From NCBI GenBank assembly GCA_019914995.1, contig CM034130.1, positions 7,440,001 through 7,504,000 of the forward strand: 64,000 bases of DNA, written 5' to 3'. The notes beneath the pieces were generated by a model, which saw only the letters and a program-made list of their open reading frames with translations, was not told the origin of the DNA and did no database searches. A program made the position numbers and the translations under genes. The number at the start of each line of letters is the position of its first letter. Positions within the stretch are counted from its first letter, which is position 1. Of this stretch, positions 41,271-53,478 are shown one piece after another. The DNA comes from Acanthochlamys bracteata (lineage: Eukaryota > Streptophyta > Magnoliopsida > Pandanales > Velloziaceae).

Positions 41271-41357
41271 TTTGATGAGTTAGGAAAGGGCCATATGATG
41301 TGGGCCGTGGTTGACACGGTCTGACCACGATGCGGACCGAAATCTGGTACTCTGATT
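41271..41357 (+). ncRNA. Possible box C/D snoRNA
   Basis: Ordered motifs: C-like TTGATGAG (41272-41279), D'-like CTGA (41321-41324), C'-like CGATGCG (41329), D-like CTGA (41352-41355). The span of about 85 nt is normal for a C/D snoRNA. Against it, the terminal stem is weak and the first base of the C box is T, not a purine. I could not match the presumed guide bases to rRNA by eye. Confidence 0.25.
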
Positions 41358-42076
41358 GTGCCACTGTGGATAATGTACAAATGGTTCCTGATGGCCTTAA
41401 GTTTATTTTTTTCTTTCTTTTTGTATTTTCTTTTCAAGTTCAATGAACTCATGCAGGTACAAGGGAAAAGGATCAATAAAGTTTTGTATGAAAATTTTAA
41501 GAGATATCTATAGTAAGGATAAGAGAATTGCTATCCTTAATAGCCAGATTAAATTAATGATTTTTCGCTTCAATACTAAGTAATATGATTCATCACAGGG
41601 ATAATGAAGAATAGCATTCTCTTAATAACAATCCACAAACAGATTCTTGCATTTTGGGATGGAAGCTCAAAACTCAAAAAGGTTTGTAATGTTAGAATAT
41701 GAACGAAAGCTCACTAGAAATACCCTCCACATACGGTAATTACAGCTGAAATATTATGTTGTCCTACAAATTGGCATGTTAATATAATTTAAGGATCAAA
41801 GAATTTAAAGGATAAAGTTGGTCGCAATGAAATAGCAAAAATGGTGGCAATGCTTTTCTCAATTAGTTTCTTCTTTTTCCCAAACAATAAATTTATCACA
41901 TTTGAGCAGCTATATTTCTACATATTCGCTTTAGCATCACTAGATAAGGTGAGAATACAAGGTGTTCTCTGCTGTTTCTATCCATAACACATATACATTA
42001 CATCAAAGTAAAGGAAAAATGAAATCTTCAGATTGCAATCAGCTCAAGCATATCCAGAAATGCATAACTTTGAATG

Positions 42077-44538
42077 CTACTGAAGCCATGGAAGTGTTCC
42101 TGGAAATGGAATAGGACTGCAGTAGCTGAACAAGTCTCGCAACTCAGGACATCCATTAGGGTATGGTATAGAACGATGGAACGGATCCCTACTCAGCCTC
42201 TTGCGATGAAGAGAAATTGAACATCCATAGGGGTCTTCCCTGAATTGAGCTCTGACGGCAGCTTCACCGTTCATTGCAGCCTCTTTTGCCGTTGGAGACG
42301 CTGCAGTGCCAAAATAAGAGAATCTTCCCTCTGGGAATCGAATTGCTGATCGATGCAAAGTAGTGAACCTCTCCTTCTTGAAATCATAGCTTACTACCTG
42401 AAGCCAGAAAAGAATCTTCAGAAACCACCACAGTTCAGCTATTAAGCAAAATCAATATATTAAAAAAGCTAGCAAAGAGTATGAGAGAACACTGCATTGA
42501 ATTTAAAAGGTAAAAACCTAAACTATCAGGTCCAGAAGGAAATAATAAGAAGATCTCAGGAAACAGTCACGTCATGAAGAGAAAAGCCTTTATTTACACC
42601 AGTATCAGCAAAGCATTAACGCAAATAATAATAATATTATTAACATAAAAAATAAAAATATCCTATGGGTAAGAAAAAATCTAGCAGAATGAAAATTGTT
42701 CTTTCTAATTAACTAACAAGCATCCAATTCAAGAAACATTGTGTTCATAATAGTGTAAGACCTACAAAGCTGCCTAAACATTTAAACATTCCATGTAGAG
42801 TTATTCTGTTCTTTGCATATGCATGTGAGCTAAAAACATTCTCTATGCTGCTAGAGGACTCAAAAATCTACGTATGTAAAGAAAGATTACTCCACGAAGG
42901 ACAAAATGCTCAAAGAACATGAGAGAAGCTTACAGTAATATTCTGTGGATAACTTCCAGTAAGCTCACGAAACCGACATACGCTGAAAAGTAGGTTTTCA
43001 AAGCTGTCTCTTGCATGCTCCTCTGTCAATGCTCTATTCCTTACCCTATCCTGCTCACCTGAAAAAATGTAGTTTTTGAAGCTAACAACAAATACGGGTT
43101 TTTTTACAGAGTGAAACACGGTGTTCAACTACAACAATGGCATTACTATATGAGGCTGAAGAGTAATGATGAAGATGTTAAAAGACATTCAATACTGATG
43201 AGGCATATTACTAAAGACAAAGAAATAGAAAAATCAGTTCGTGAAAAGAATCCAGAAAGAGAAATTGCAAGAAAAATGCTCAAATATAACTTAATAATGA
43301 AAAATAGATCCTAAAAAAAGAGAGCCCCATTAACGTTGGTAACAGCTACCATCAACACATACATATGGAAAAGGCAATTTTTATTTTTATATCAGGGATT
43401 TAATTCCATTATCTTCTTGACTCATATTTGTGTTGTCGGAACATTATCATATGAAGCTTCTTCATCAACTTTATGGTATGTGATTAACTACTTAAGCAAA
43501 CTGGATGAAACACATGTATCCCTTTCTTTTGAATACACAATTGTGGGAATTTCTTATAAACAATAAGCATGTCCCATTCAAATCTGAAAAAATTCCACGA
43601 TAGTGAACATGCTCATGCTAATCCAATCTTCTGTATTATTCTTTTAAGGCCTAATGTCTGCATGCATATACGTACATGCAGATAACATACAAACTTATAT
43701 GTGCACATCTACACAAGTTAATCAAATGGATTCTTGCCATCTTATGTTTCTACGGTATCTGTCAGGCCTACTATAGTATTTGCTATTTTTCTGAAATTAG
43801 TGTAAGTTCAACTTTTGTTGGAGCCTTTGAACTGTAAAATACGAACATATTTAAACATGGCCGCACAGAAGATTAGCATACAAACATTAATTAATGAGAA
43901 ATAATGCACAAAGCTTTATCAAATCAAAGAAGCAGCTTACCAAACCAGCCTTTGGATTCAGCAACAGCCCAATAACTCTGTGCTTCGCTCCTAGGGCCAG
44001 CACCCTTCCTAGTCTCTCCACCACTAAACAAAAGAAGAGCACCCTCGTCTTTAGCAGCAATCTCCACCCCTGCCTTAATATGAGCCAAGAACGTCGCAGC
44101 TTGGCCGAGATTCTTCTGATAAGGCTCCAAGAACCATGAGTCCTCACTATCAAATTTCCCACAACTATTACTTGTATATATCGAATGCCCTGCAACCATT
44201 ACAAGATTTCGCATACCGGCTAAAGGGTATTGATTACCACCTGATCCAACCCTGAAATTCTTCTGAAACCTCACCGTTCTAAACCGGCTCTCAAGTACTG
44301 ATAACACTATCAAAATTGTAATTCCAAAACACAACGAAATGAGTGAAACAGCGACAGGATGAAGATTGTAGAAGTAACACATACGATTTCCTATAGATTT
44401 AATCATTTCGATAGGTCCAGATGAAGAATTCCTTGGCTTTCGGATCTTCCGTTGAGCGCCAGATTCTAAATCATAATCAACTCTAGGATAAGCATGGAAA
44501 GATTTGGGGCTTCCAGACCCAAATTGTTGATTATTCAT
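42077..44538 (-). CDS. DUF218 (YdcF-like) membrane protein
   Basis: Three exons on the minus strand: 43941-44538, 42934-43058 and 42077-42397; 1044 nt, 347 residues. One membrane helix at about 62-82 ([19 protein letters not shown]) follows a basic and serine-rich head, so it is probably a type II Golgi or ER protein. The DUF218 core follows: [13 protein letters not shown] (about 108), [20 protein letters not shown] (about 165) and the acidic-His block [20 protein letters not shown] in exon 2. The C-terminal exon has [12 protein letters not shown] and ends in a proline-rich tail. In bacteria related YdcF/SanA proteins act in envelope biology and bind nucleotide-like ligands; the plant role is not established. 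The start is the first Met in a clean frame. Confidence 0.88.
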
Positions 44539-45212
44539 GAGCGCATGAATCTATAATCTCTCAAGCTTGAAGCGAACAGAACTACATAGATCAAATTAGT
44601 CTCTGCTAACAATTGCTATTGAACACAAAACATTCTACATACCAAGACGAGATTTTGGCAGGATTTGTCAGATCCTGGGCTTCGAAACAGCACAAGGACT
44701 GAAAATTTGGTGAAAATAAGAGAAGAAAGAACAAACGCAACAAAAAAGTTTAGATCTTATTCGAGTAAAATTGAGGAAATTTTAGAAATAAAACGGAAGG
44801 GAAGAAATGGAGAAGAAAGAATCGTGATGCCATTGTTCGACGATAAAACGCATGGTTTAAGAAAATATAGAAATTACCTTTCTTAAAAGTCAATGCATGG
44901 ACTATGATTCTTTCTATGATTTGCAAGACAGGTCCAATAATTTTAATTTAGCAACACATAGCCGCTATAAAATTTCTTTGCACTTTGCATCGTCAAAAAT
45001 AAAAAATGGAAACGAGCTTTATCAAAAATCGTAGTTTACATCTTTATCAGACAAGACAAGCAGGTCCCAGCTTTCAAGAAACGAAACCAGCATTGCCTAT
45101 AAGTTAATGCAACAAAAATAACAGAAACAACTTCTAGATTACAAATTTGTAACCTTCTTCAGGCTGTATGTTATATTACAGGCCTTTCTAATATAGGAAA
45201 GAAATTTGTAAT
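44539..45212. other. DUF218 leader and intergenic gap
   Basis: The first part is leader and promoter of the DUF218 gene. The plus-strand frame at 44665-44886 is antisense, lysine-rich and without a recognisable family; I take it as chance. A perfect inverted repeat with arms at 45130-45148 and 45202-45220 lies at the end, overlapping the tail of the NSN1 pseudogene. Confidence 0.45.
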
Positions 45213-45220
45213 CTAGAAGT
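45130..45220. repeat. Perfect 19-bp inverted repeat with 53-nt spacer
   Basis: Arm 45130-45148 reads ACTTCTAGATTACAAATTT and arm 45202-45220 is its exact reverse complement. The spacer is 53 nt. The right arm includes the apparent stop codon of the NSN1-like tail on the minus strand, so the structure lies at the 3' end of that relic. Confidence 0.75.
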
Positions 45221-48200
45221 GCTGCTTCTGAAGCTCATCTTCTTCATCTCCTCCTTTAGTGTCAGCTTCTCAGGCATAGGCATCTCTTTGGAATAATCCA
45301 TCTTTAATTCGTTCAGCATCCATGCTGTTCAAACTTATTTTCTTCTCCTACCTGCTTTTCTTGTCAGCTCTTTGCTTTTGGGTATCAAGGATAACTTCTG
45401 CAGTATAGTGCTTGTTATTCTGCCCACTACTTGTATTTTCTTTTGTTTCGGGATCATTTGCCACAGCAATATCCTCGCTTTCAGTTTTGTCTAGCGTCTC
45501 CATTTTGCTCTGACAAAGTCGTAGCATGTCATCCCATCAAATGCGTAGCACTACCTTCCAAAATACTTAGAAACATTTGTAGGAAACATATAAGGATGGC
45601 AGGCACAAAGCCTTCAGATAATGAGGTTTTTGTTTAGTGCAAAAGAAAACAAAAGTCACAAATGCAATGGACTAGTATGGATAACATGTGCAGAGCTCTT
45701 TCTTAAAACAAAATTTAAGGACAAAAAAATTCATTTGAGAAAGACCATAAAATACTTGCAAACTGCAAATCCATCATAGAGTTCCTAATAAAATTATTTA
45801 GAAGAAAACTGCAGTAAATCTTTGACACAGGTAAACACAACTTACACAAGCTCAAGAAATGCTGTTGCCAGAGATAGAAAGGAAATAACTCTCTTCATCT
45901 TCCATTATAGGTGAAGAGATGAAATATCCTTCTAACTTATTAGAATCATGTTAAATGTAACATTCACAGGATAACCAAGTATCAAATACAGCAAGCTTTT
46001 TTAGTTTTCGTGTATGTAATAATGCGCTTCCTGTCTGTGCTGGTACCCAGTCCTGGAGGCTTTGTCTTCTGACAAAGTGGAATTCAAATATTTGAAATAC
46101 CTCCCCCATCAAACATATCATTATATTGTTCATTTTGTATTTCCCCTGGCAAATTTGGTCATCAGTCCTTTTATACTTTTGTGTTATTTTACACTTCAAT
46201 TAATACGCAGAGAGAACCAAAACATATCATTTTCAACTCCAGTGCAAGATAGAACTCTATGTTCAAGTCTTAATTTTAACGTATTCCTTAACATAATCAG
46301 TTCCAAGAAAATCTGCAAATTCAGAAATCCTTTGAAAATCAATTTAAAGTGTTTTTAGCAGGTAAGCCATCAAAGTAGGAAACTTAGCTTATGCTGAACA
46401 AAATGTCGCATGTATTTTAAACTCTTAAGAGAATCCAAAGAAAACGTTCAATTGAACCTCTTCGGATGGGCTGTCATCTGAACATAGAGGGGAGGTGAAG
46501 GAACTTCCAAATGGCAAAGATCTTCAATGGATGCCAGGCTGCCGATAAATGAAGATTCGGACTTGTAGACCTCATCAACATCAAATTCTTTCCCAAGCTC
46601 AGAAATAATCTTCATGGAGCTCATATCTGTGTCATGATTCCTACTTGGAGGAAGAGTGTAATATGGAAATGTTTGTACATATAGAAAAAAAACAATTAGC
46701 CAAAGCAACTGGTAAACGCTTACAACTAGGAAAATTATAATAGACTACCTTCATTTCAATTCTGCAGCAGTATCTGTCCACTATATGGCACCTCTCAAGG
46801 AGGCCAGGTTTTGAAGAAAATGATCAACAGAGCTAAAGCTTGGCAACTTGTATAATGAAATCAATCCTCAGCATGCAAAGATTAAGGATCTCCTTAACTG
46901 TAAGAACATATCAGCAATTCATTATAAGATGAATCAAAGAAACAATGACAATCAATTCAATGAATATTTTAGTGATAATCCGACAGACATGCTGAATGTC
47001 CATATATTACGACAGAAACAAGTCCAGAAAAACTTCAGCAACCTTCGTTTAATACAAAAGCTACTTCTCATGGATTATGAAAAATGCTGAAACACAAGGT
47101 TCATTGTCATAACCATGCCATCAAGTTCCAATAAATTACCTGGACTGGTTGGATCAGCTAGCTTCTCTATTCTCTTGCAATTCCACAGAGCTATAGAAGT
47201 ATCTCCACATCGGACTTGAGCATGCCAACTCCAGGGCAGTCCAGTTAGTTATACCTTCTTATCCAACCCACACCACTTGCAGGGATCTTTTCAATCCAGG
47301 AGTAGAACCAACATTTTACTAGATCCAACCTTTTCAAGCTATTTATCAGGCTGCTTTTCCCAACAACAGGAAGTCCAACTATGCCAACGTAATTGACACC
47401 TTCATCTGCCAAATCAAAGTACTATTTTTTTAAAATAACATAATAACCACCTATAGAGAAATATCAAGGCAAACCGTACGACTTCAATTCCAAAAATATA
47501 TATATTAGACAAGATGTAAAAGGTTGAGAACAAAGCTAGCAAATGATTTCGTACAGAAATCTCTGGTATAATCAGAAAACTCTTCCAGCTAGTAAGAGTT
47601 GTCAAAGAACTTTATAATCTCGCAATAGATAACTCTTATCCTATACTCACTTCTGCCACATCTAGAATGACCTAGCAACTTTTCCCATTTCAAGCATCTT
47701 GCGTTTTTGAAATTGTCAATAAAGATTTATATGCGGAGATATGTGGCACCTATACTTTGCAGTAGACACATTGTAGAGTCGGTAATTGTGATATCAAGTA
47801 AAGCACTACAGATTCTGATCATACATGAAAAGCCTAAAATACTAGGTTGGTGAAACATCAGATATAATTTAAGGTGAGGTTCTAAGTTATCTCATGGCTT
47901 CTAGAATAATTTTTCAAAAGCTTAATGAGCGTGTCGGCTCAAGACAATCACTTGCTGAAAGAGTGTTTAGTTTTTCTGCCTTTCCTGCAGACTTCCATCC
48001 TAAGTTGGAGGTCTGTTCATGCATGTTCCAATTGAAGGCCACTGCAGGGAGCTCTTGTCTAAGATATGTGAGCCATTTCTCCACAGCTTCACGAGGAACA
48101 AGATCTGAATTACCAAAAGAAAGCATAGATTTGAGTTTGCAATGATGGCAGCAGCTAAATTTAGTAAAATATCAAGAAAAGTGAATTTTTCACAATACAG

Positions 48201-49289
48201 AATCCAGGTTCAAAACAATTTGTTCTTTCATTCCAGTAAATCAAGACGGATAACTCCAGGATAATCACAAAGTTGTAAGATGTTAACAATTAAGCCTAAT
48301 TTTCAGCCAGTAGATTGTTAGTATGAGCATTAATAAATCACAAAACCGTAAGCAAAGTGAGGAGAAACAGGCTACCTATCTTGTGAGAAGCAAAACAATG
48401 CGTTTACTAGGATCTGACTTATAAACTAACTTCTCCATATCAATACAACGAGTTCCTAGAGGATCTCCTGAATCTAGAACCTCCAACATGACATCTGATG
48501 CTTCTATTACCTTGACCAACAGAAGGTCCTCTCTGATGATCAGTTAAGTTGTGAAATATAATTACCAAAAATGCAGTATTTAGAAAAACATAAATCCATC
48601 TGTTTGCATCAACTTGGATTCCATGAAATACCATGAAGCTTGCAACTGCATCCAACTGTTCTTCTATGCTAATCCTCTTCTCGAACTCTTCATTTTTGGC
48701 AGATGCTTCGTCAACCAACTTACTCATGTGATCATTCTCTAGCAAACCCAATTTTCTCTTTTCAGCCTGCAGTCCAGTAAATATTATATTATAATACCAA
48801 TTAATCTGCAGCAAAACACAGTATGGGGCAATCAATATTATAAAAGAACACAGAACTCCTATTCGAAGTAAAGCCGCATTATCTGAACTAAAACTTTTAC
48901 GAACACCAAACAACTCTAGCGAAAACGCGGCTCTCTTTCCTAGAATAATGAAATGGTAGTTAATTATACCCTCTCCTTCCCAGCAACTTTCTTCTACTCC
49001 ATTTCCTCAATAGCGCATGCACGACGTGCTTCAAGAGATTTAAGCTCTTAAAATGCCAGTCATTGGGATGCCAGGATCCTTCTCAACCTTCTTCTTCTTA
49101 TTCAATCCAAGCTTCTTTGCCTCCTTCTCTTTCTTTGATGTTCTTCATTTTACTTATAATATTATACTTCTTTTCAACCTAACCCTCTTGCTCTCTGTTC
49201 AATCAATTGAAGCAATCGGTGAGACAATTAACTACATAATCGATAGCGTGTTTTAGGGGAAAAAAGTTGCTCTTGCTCTATTTCACCAT
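45213..49289 (-). pseudogene. NSN1: Dead nucleostemin-like GTPase gene
   Basis: Minus-strand pieces follow the order of plant nucleostemin NSN1. The start ATG at 49287-49289 is followed by GTG AAA TAG, so there is a stop at codon 4. Next come a Lys-rich head near 49210-49070 (KEAKKLGLNKKKKVEKDPGI, broken by two stops and a frameshift), RRACAIEEME then a stop (49010-48985), VKVIEASDVMLEVLD (48540-48490), DLVPREAVEKWLTYLRQELP (48100), GIVGLPVVGKSSLINSLKR (47390-47340; the normal Asn of GLPNVGKSS is Val), SIALWNCKRIEKL (47190), PYYTLPPSRN (46680) with FIGSLASIEDL, and an acidic tail from METLDKTESED (45510) that also contains stops. Introns are retained, so this is not a processed copy. NSN1 itself acts in nucleolar 60S ribosome assembly. 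Confidence 0.85.
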
Positions 49290-50054
49290 GATTAAACTTC
49301 GTCAGGAATTCAGTTAGGGATTATCTTAAGATTTGAAGAACGATATCGAACTTTTCTCGAATAGATCGGCGTGAAACTGAAAGTAGCCAAGCACGACACG
49401 AGAAGAACGAAAAAGACAGCCGCCGTGCAGCGGGGTTTTTACAGAAAGGATTTTAGTTTGAACGAAATAGCCACACATTATATTTTTTCTATATTCAAGT
49501 GAATATGAGAAAAATATAACGTGGCCTGATTACGAAAACATGCGGTTATTGACAAGGTAGGTTTACTATTAGATCATTTTCGCATTTTAGGCCTTCCATT
49601 ATAGAATATGGTACTGTTCATAGCCAGGGTCAGCATAGAGCTAGACTCGGAACATTCAATCTACAAATTCTCATGAATAGAGGTTAAAGAATGCAGTAAA
49701 CTCTTCGTGTAGCACAAAATGTCTACGTTTTGGAAAAGGAAAACACATAGCAAATAGATCAGGAAGATGGAATCTGCGAGCAGAACATAAACTGATCCAA
49801 AATTTAAACAAGTTACGAGCAATCTGACAATCACATAGTTACATAATCTGAATATGCTTTACAGATGACAATGCGGTGTATATACAACAATGTGAAGCTG
49901 TTCCGCATGACTTCACCCGTTTTATGCCTTACAACATATATACACATTCTTAATAAGAGGCCTAGCAAAACAATCCGCCCTCCTCAGAACAATACCAGTG
50001 AGAATTTGGTTTCTTTACACTTGTTGTACTAGTTATAGTTTGACCAGCACATCT
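49290..50054. other. Gap between NSN1 relic and ULP1-like gene
   Basis: The first 160 bases look like the old leader of the NSN1 relic (GC-richer, with GCCGCCGTGCAGCGGGG on the plus strand near 49420). The rest is probable 3' UTR of the ULP1-like gene. No other gene is visible. Confidence 0.5.
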
Positions 50055-52786
50055 TCAATCTTCATCTTCTAGATCAATTGGGTTGTCATCTAATTTTTCA
50101 TTCCTGCATTTCAGAAGAACACGATGAATTTAAGAACCAACCTTATGCAGAGAGTTGATGTCAAGAATAGGAAAGTTCCATTCACCACACCATGCAAAGG
50201 ATTTTCATCAATGGCGTTACTAAATGTGTAACGTCAATATTTTTCCAAGTTCAACAGTTCAAAAGTATTGGATAAATGACAAGCAACTCTACCAAACTCT
50301 TGTGATGTAGGATTGCATCTTCAATACAATATTATGGCATTCACAGAGCACATAGAAGAAAATCCGCTTTAATATTTAGAAAAAGCCAATCAAAACATAG
50401 CTAGCTTGCATCCATCATCATCAAACAGGTGGTGAACTAGCATGTATCATTGCATGTGGAAATTGCTAAACGTATTCACGTACTGATCATAAGAGGCCAG
50501 TGATGAGAAGCTACAACTTACTTGAAGAAGTTCATTTCTTTCTCAAAATTTCCAACATCTTCCAAAGAAAACCAATCTTCCCTGAGCTGAAGCCCAAAGC
50601 TAATAAGCTATCACCCTTCCAATTTGAAGTTATAACTAAATATTGAAAAAGAAAAAAGCTTACAAAGTAAGGGTAGCCCTCCTGATCAAAACATTCAGGA
50701 GCATTTTGAACAAAAAGGTATATATAATAAAGAACAAAGATACCGCACTCCTCCCCGTTTTTCTGTTGTGGCACCTGCAAAGGATGTGGGTAATCTTTAG
50801 CTTGCAGATGTGATAATGTAAATACGTACCAGTACCAAGAATATATCAAGTGTAGAAAGGCCACCTTAGGAACCATAAGGGGAATTTTGGATATCAAATC
50901 TGCTCTATCATGCCTTTGCTCGATTTTATAAATGTCTAAAACAAACCTGGAATGAACCTAAAAGCAGATGAGCAAACTTCCAGATACTTTAGATACTTCA
51001 GAGTAAGTGGGCAATATGAAAACAAAACAAAAAAGAAACAAGAGTAAAAGCGCGTACTTTCTTATTGCTGGCTCCAACCTTTTCGGACCTGTATCATGGA
51101 GTGAATCCAGAAGGAGCATGCATGGCCTATTGCTTTTTGATTGCAGAGCTTCTCCAAAGTTGCATAATATCAGGAGACTCCAGTGACCCCTGCAAATACC
51201 AAGCACCCAATCTAAGTTAGTCACATACAAAAACTGCAAAATGAAGAAAACTGAAAGAAAAGCCCACCAGCACACAATGGGAACAAAAACATATCTCCAT
51301 GAAAAGATACTTTTCTTCCTTATCCATTCAACAACTTTAGCCTTTTGGCCATCCACGTACATGTTAAACCATAAGCAATCTACAAATGTGAAGGAGCTCC
51401 TCTTTTCTTCAGAAATTCGGTTCCAAAACTCACTACAAAGAGAACAGAATGTCTGAGAAAGGTGAAAGCAACACAAACCATAATCACTGGATGCTAATAA
51501 TTTCAACCTACTCCAAATATGACTGGAAAGAGGAGGTATTTAGTTTCTTATCATCACTACGAGACTGCCGGGCATTCCTAATCCTCAAAGACCTCCGACA
51601 ACTAGAAGGAGGATAAATCAAAATGCTGTTTGAGCTCTCAGGACTTTTTGTCGGTTTTGTTGCTTGTGAGTTTGAGGGGTTACGGCGCTTTTCAGAAGGA
51701 ACTGCAAAAGTAGCTCTCTAATAATCATGCAGTTTCCATCTTATGAATTTCAAATTTAGAATGCTTATTCTAACAGTATGCACACGCACAAAAATCACTA
51801 AGTAGTCAATAATCAACATTGCAGAGCTTTCTCTCTCTTTCAGTAAGCATACAATAAATCACAGCAAGTAGCTAACAAACATAGTGGGTGACAAAAACAG
51901 AAAGAGATAAGAGAAAATTGCAATTCAAATGCCTAAGTCTCACCTTCACATGATTGCTTTGAGAAACATACTTGGTTGATCTCATGTATATCCTAAGCAA
52001 GCTATTATATCAGTATTATCCAAAATCAATTTATACGTATTAAGTTTTAGCAAGTGAATGACATTATTGCATTAATATTTCTCACACACATAACTTTTAT
52101 TCTAAATTATAAAATAAAATAGCACAACCAATCTGGTTTCTATGTTTTTGTATCAATCATAAATAAAAATTATCTGCTGATCATTAAACAATCTCTTCAT
52201 CCAACATCGTCTTGCTTTCATCAGCAAAATCTGTTCTTTTGGATCAATTACCAAGTTACAATCAATTAACCAAGTTAGAATCAATTAACCGTTCTTTTGG
52301 ATCAATTACCAAGTTCGAATCAATTAACCAAGTTAAAAATCAAAATAAAGTACAACAAATCCTTTCTTAAGTTGGCTAAAACAGTCCAAGTGCAAATTAG
52401 AACAGTCACATAAATCCTTGCAAGTTCTAAAGAGGCAAGCAACTGGAACTAACAGTGAAAAGTGGCCATTTGTCTAAGCCCCAATTACTTCTCCAAGTAA
52501 CCATCACCAAGACCTTGGGAGAAACTAAATTCCCAGGCAATAGAGCTAAAACCTACAAGTACGAAATTAAAACTTTATTATAAAATGACCCTATTTATAT
52601 AAACAAACACACTGAAAGCAGAAATCTACTATAGAATCCCAAAGCCATCAAACCAATCACAAAATCGTTAATTTCTCCACCAGAAAGAACATCGCACTAA
52701 AATACCACCACTATTCAAACCACTAAATGTTTGAAGTAACATTTTCTTCTACCTCTGGCCTTGCCCCGATCGGAAGTCGAAAACAT
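50055..52786 (-). CDS. ULP1-type cysteine protease (SUMO protease-like, C48)
   Basis: Eight exons on the minus strand: 52753-52786, 51512-51701, 51268-51432, 51058-51189, 50865-50946, 50664-50774, 50522-50586 and 50055-50103; 828 nt, 275 residues. The N-terminus is short and basic. The C48 fold runs from about residue 75 to 260: FVDCLWFNMY, KYVFVPIVCWGHWSLLILCN-type core with catalytic His132 (IVCWGHWSLL), Asp158 in MLLLDSL, and Gln205 plus Cys211 in QQKNGEECGIFVLYY. All residues of a ULP1 catalytic site are present. The family cuts SUMO precursors or SUMO conjugates; some members act on other ubiquitin-like proteins, so substrate is inferred. It resembles the small Arabidopsis protein At3g48480, from memory, more than the long ULP2 proteins. 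The last 17 codons come from a separate 49-nt exon. Intron 1 is about 1 kb. Confidence 0.88.
52233..52337. repeat. Two-copy tandem repeat, 58-bp period
   Basis: GTTCTTTTGGATCAATTACC begins at 52233 and again at 52291, each followed by variants of AATCAATTAACCAAGTTA. Within each unit a 16- to 18-base subrepeat (AAGTTNGAATCAATTAACC) also recurs. It lies in intron 1 of the ULP1-like gene. Confidence 0.75.
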
Positions 52787-52961
52787 TGTTGCTGCTGCTG
52801 ATGATCTATTTCAATAATTCTCCGATAGATTTCTTCGCAGTAGAGAGAGAGAGAGTTGAGGGTCCTTGGTGGGTCCAGCTAAGTATCGTCTTGCCAGATG
52901 TTATGCTTTGATGACAGAAAACTTTGTTAACGACAAGGGCAATGCTATTCGGGAGTTCAAA
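52787..52961. other. Leader and promoter of the ULP1-like gene
   Basis: Contains a GA repeat (GAGAGAGAGAG at about 52841) and a (GCT)n run next to the start codon on the plus strand. No clear TATA box is seen. Confidence 0.4.
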
Positions 52962-53478
52962 TAGGGGTGGCAATCCGTATAATAATTATATTAAAATTGT
53001 TTAAATTTTCGATTTATTTATTTATATAAATTTAAATTATTAATTTTAATTTAATATATTTAATAATTAGATAAAACTTAAGCCAATTTATATAATAATT
53101 GAAATTATTAAAATAAAAATTAATTTTTAATAATAATATATATAAATTATTAATTATGATATATTTAAAATATATTAATTTTGATAAAATTTATAAATTA
53201 AGTAAAAATTAGTTAGATTAAGATATTTTAAAAAATATTATAAATTAAATTTAAAATTTTAGTATTATTTTTTAATTTTTATATAATATATACTATATAA
53301 ATAGTTAAACGGATTAAATGGATCAATTTCAAGTCAATCCGAGTCCGATCTGAATTCGTTTAAATTTTTATATTATTTTCGGATCGATTCGAAATCGACT
53401 CCAATCCGACTAAAACTTGATCCGAATTTAATTTTTTCGGATCGAGTTCGCGGATTGTATCAAAAATTGCCACCTCTA
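52962..53478. mobile_element. Element with TAGGGGTGGCAAT inverted ends
   Basis: Left end TAGGGGTGGCAATCCG; right end on the other strand TAGAGGTGGCAATTTTTG. About 515 bp, mostly A/T, with a GGATCGATTCGAAATCGACT-type block near the right end. TAGGGGTGGCAAT termini are common in plant intergenic DNA and mark non-autonomous DNA elements. Codes for nothing. Confidence 0.65.

Larger units (their letters stand above)
40101..42076. other. Gene-free interval with promoter-like and snoRNA-like signals
   Basis: Holds the 3' UTRs of two convergent genes (LAZ1-like and DUF218). Two signals stand apart and are listed separately: a telobox plus TATA box at 40814-40844 and a C/D-box-like segment at 41271-41357. 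No protein gene is seen in the remainder. Confidence 0.45.

Noticed and set aside
44665..44886. 73-codon plus-strand frame rich in Lys, Arg and Glu
   Set aside because: A-rich leader sequence of the DUF218 gene read on the wrong strand; composition comes from base bias.
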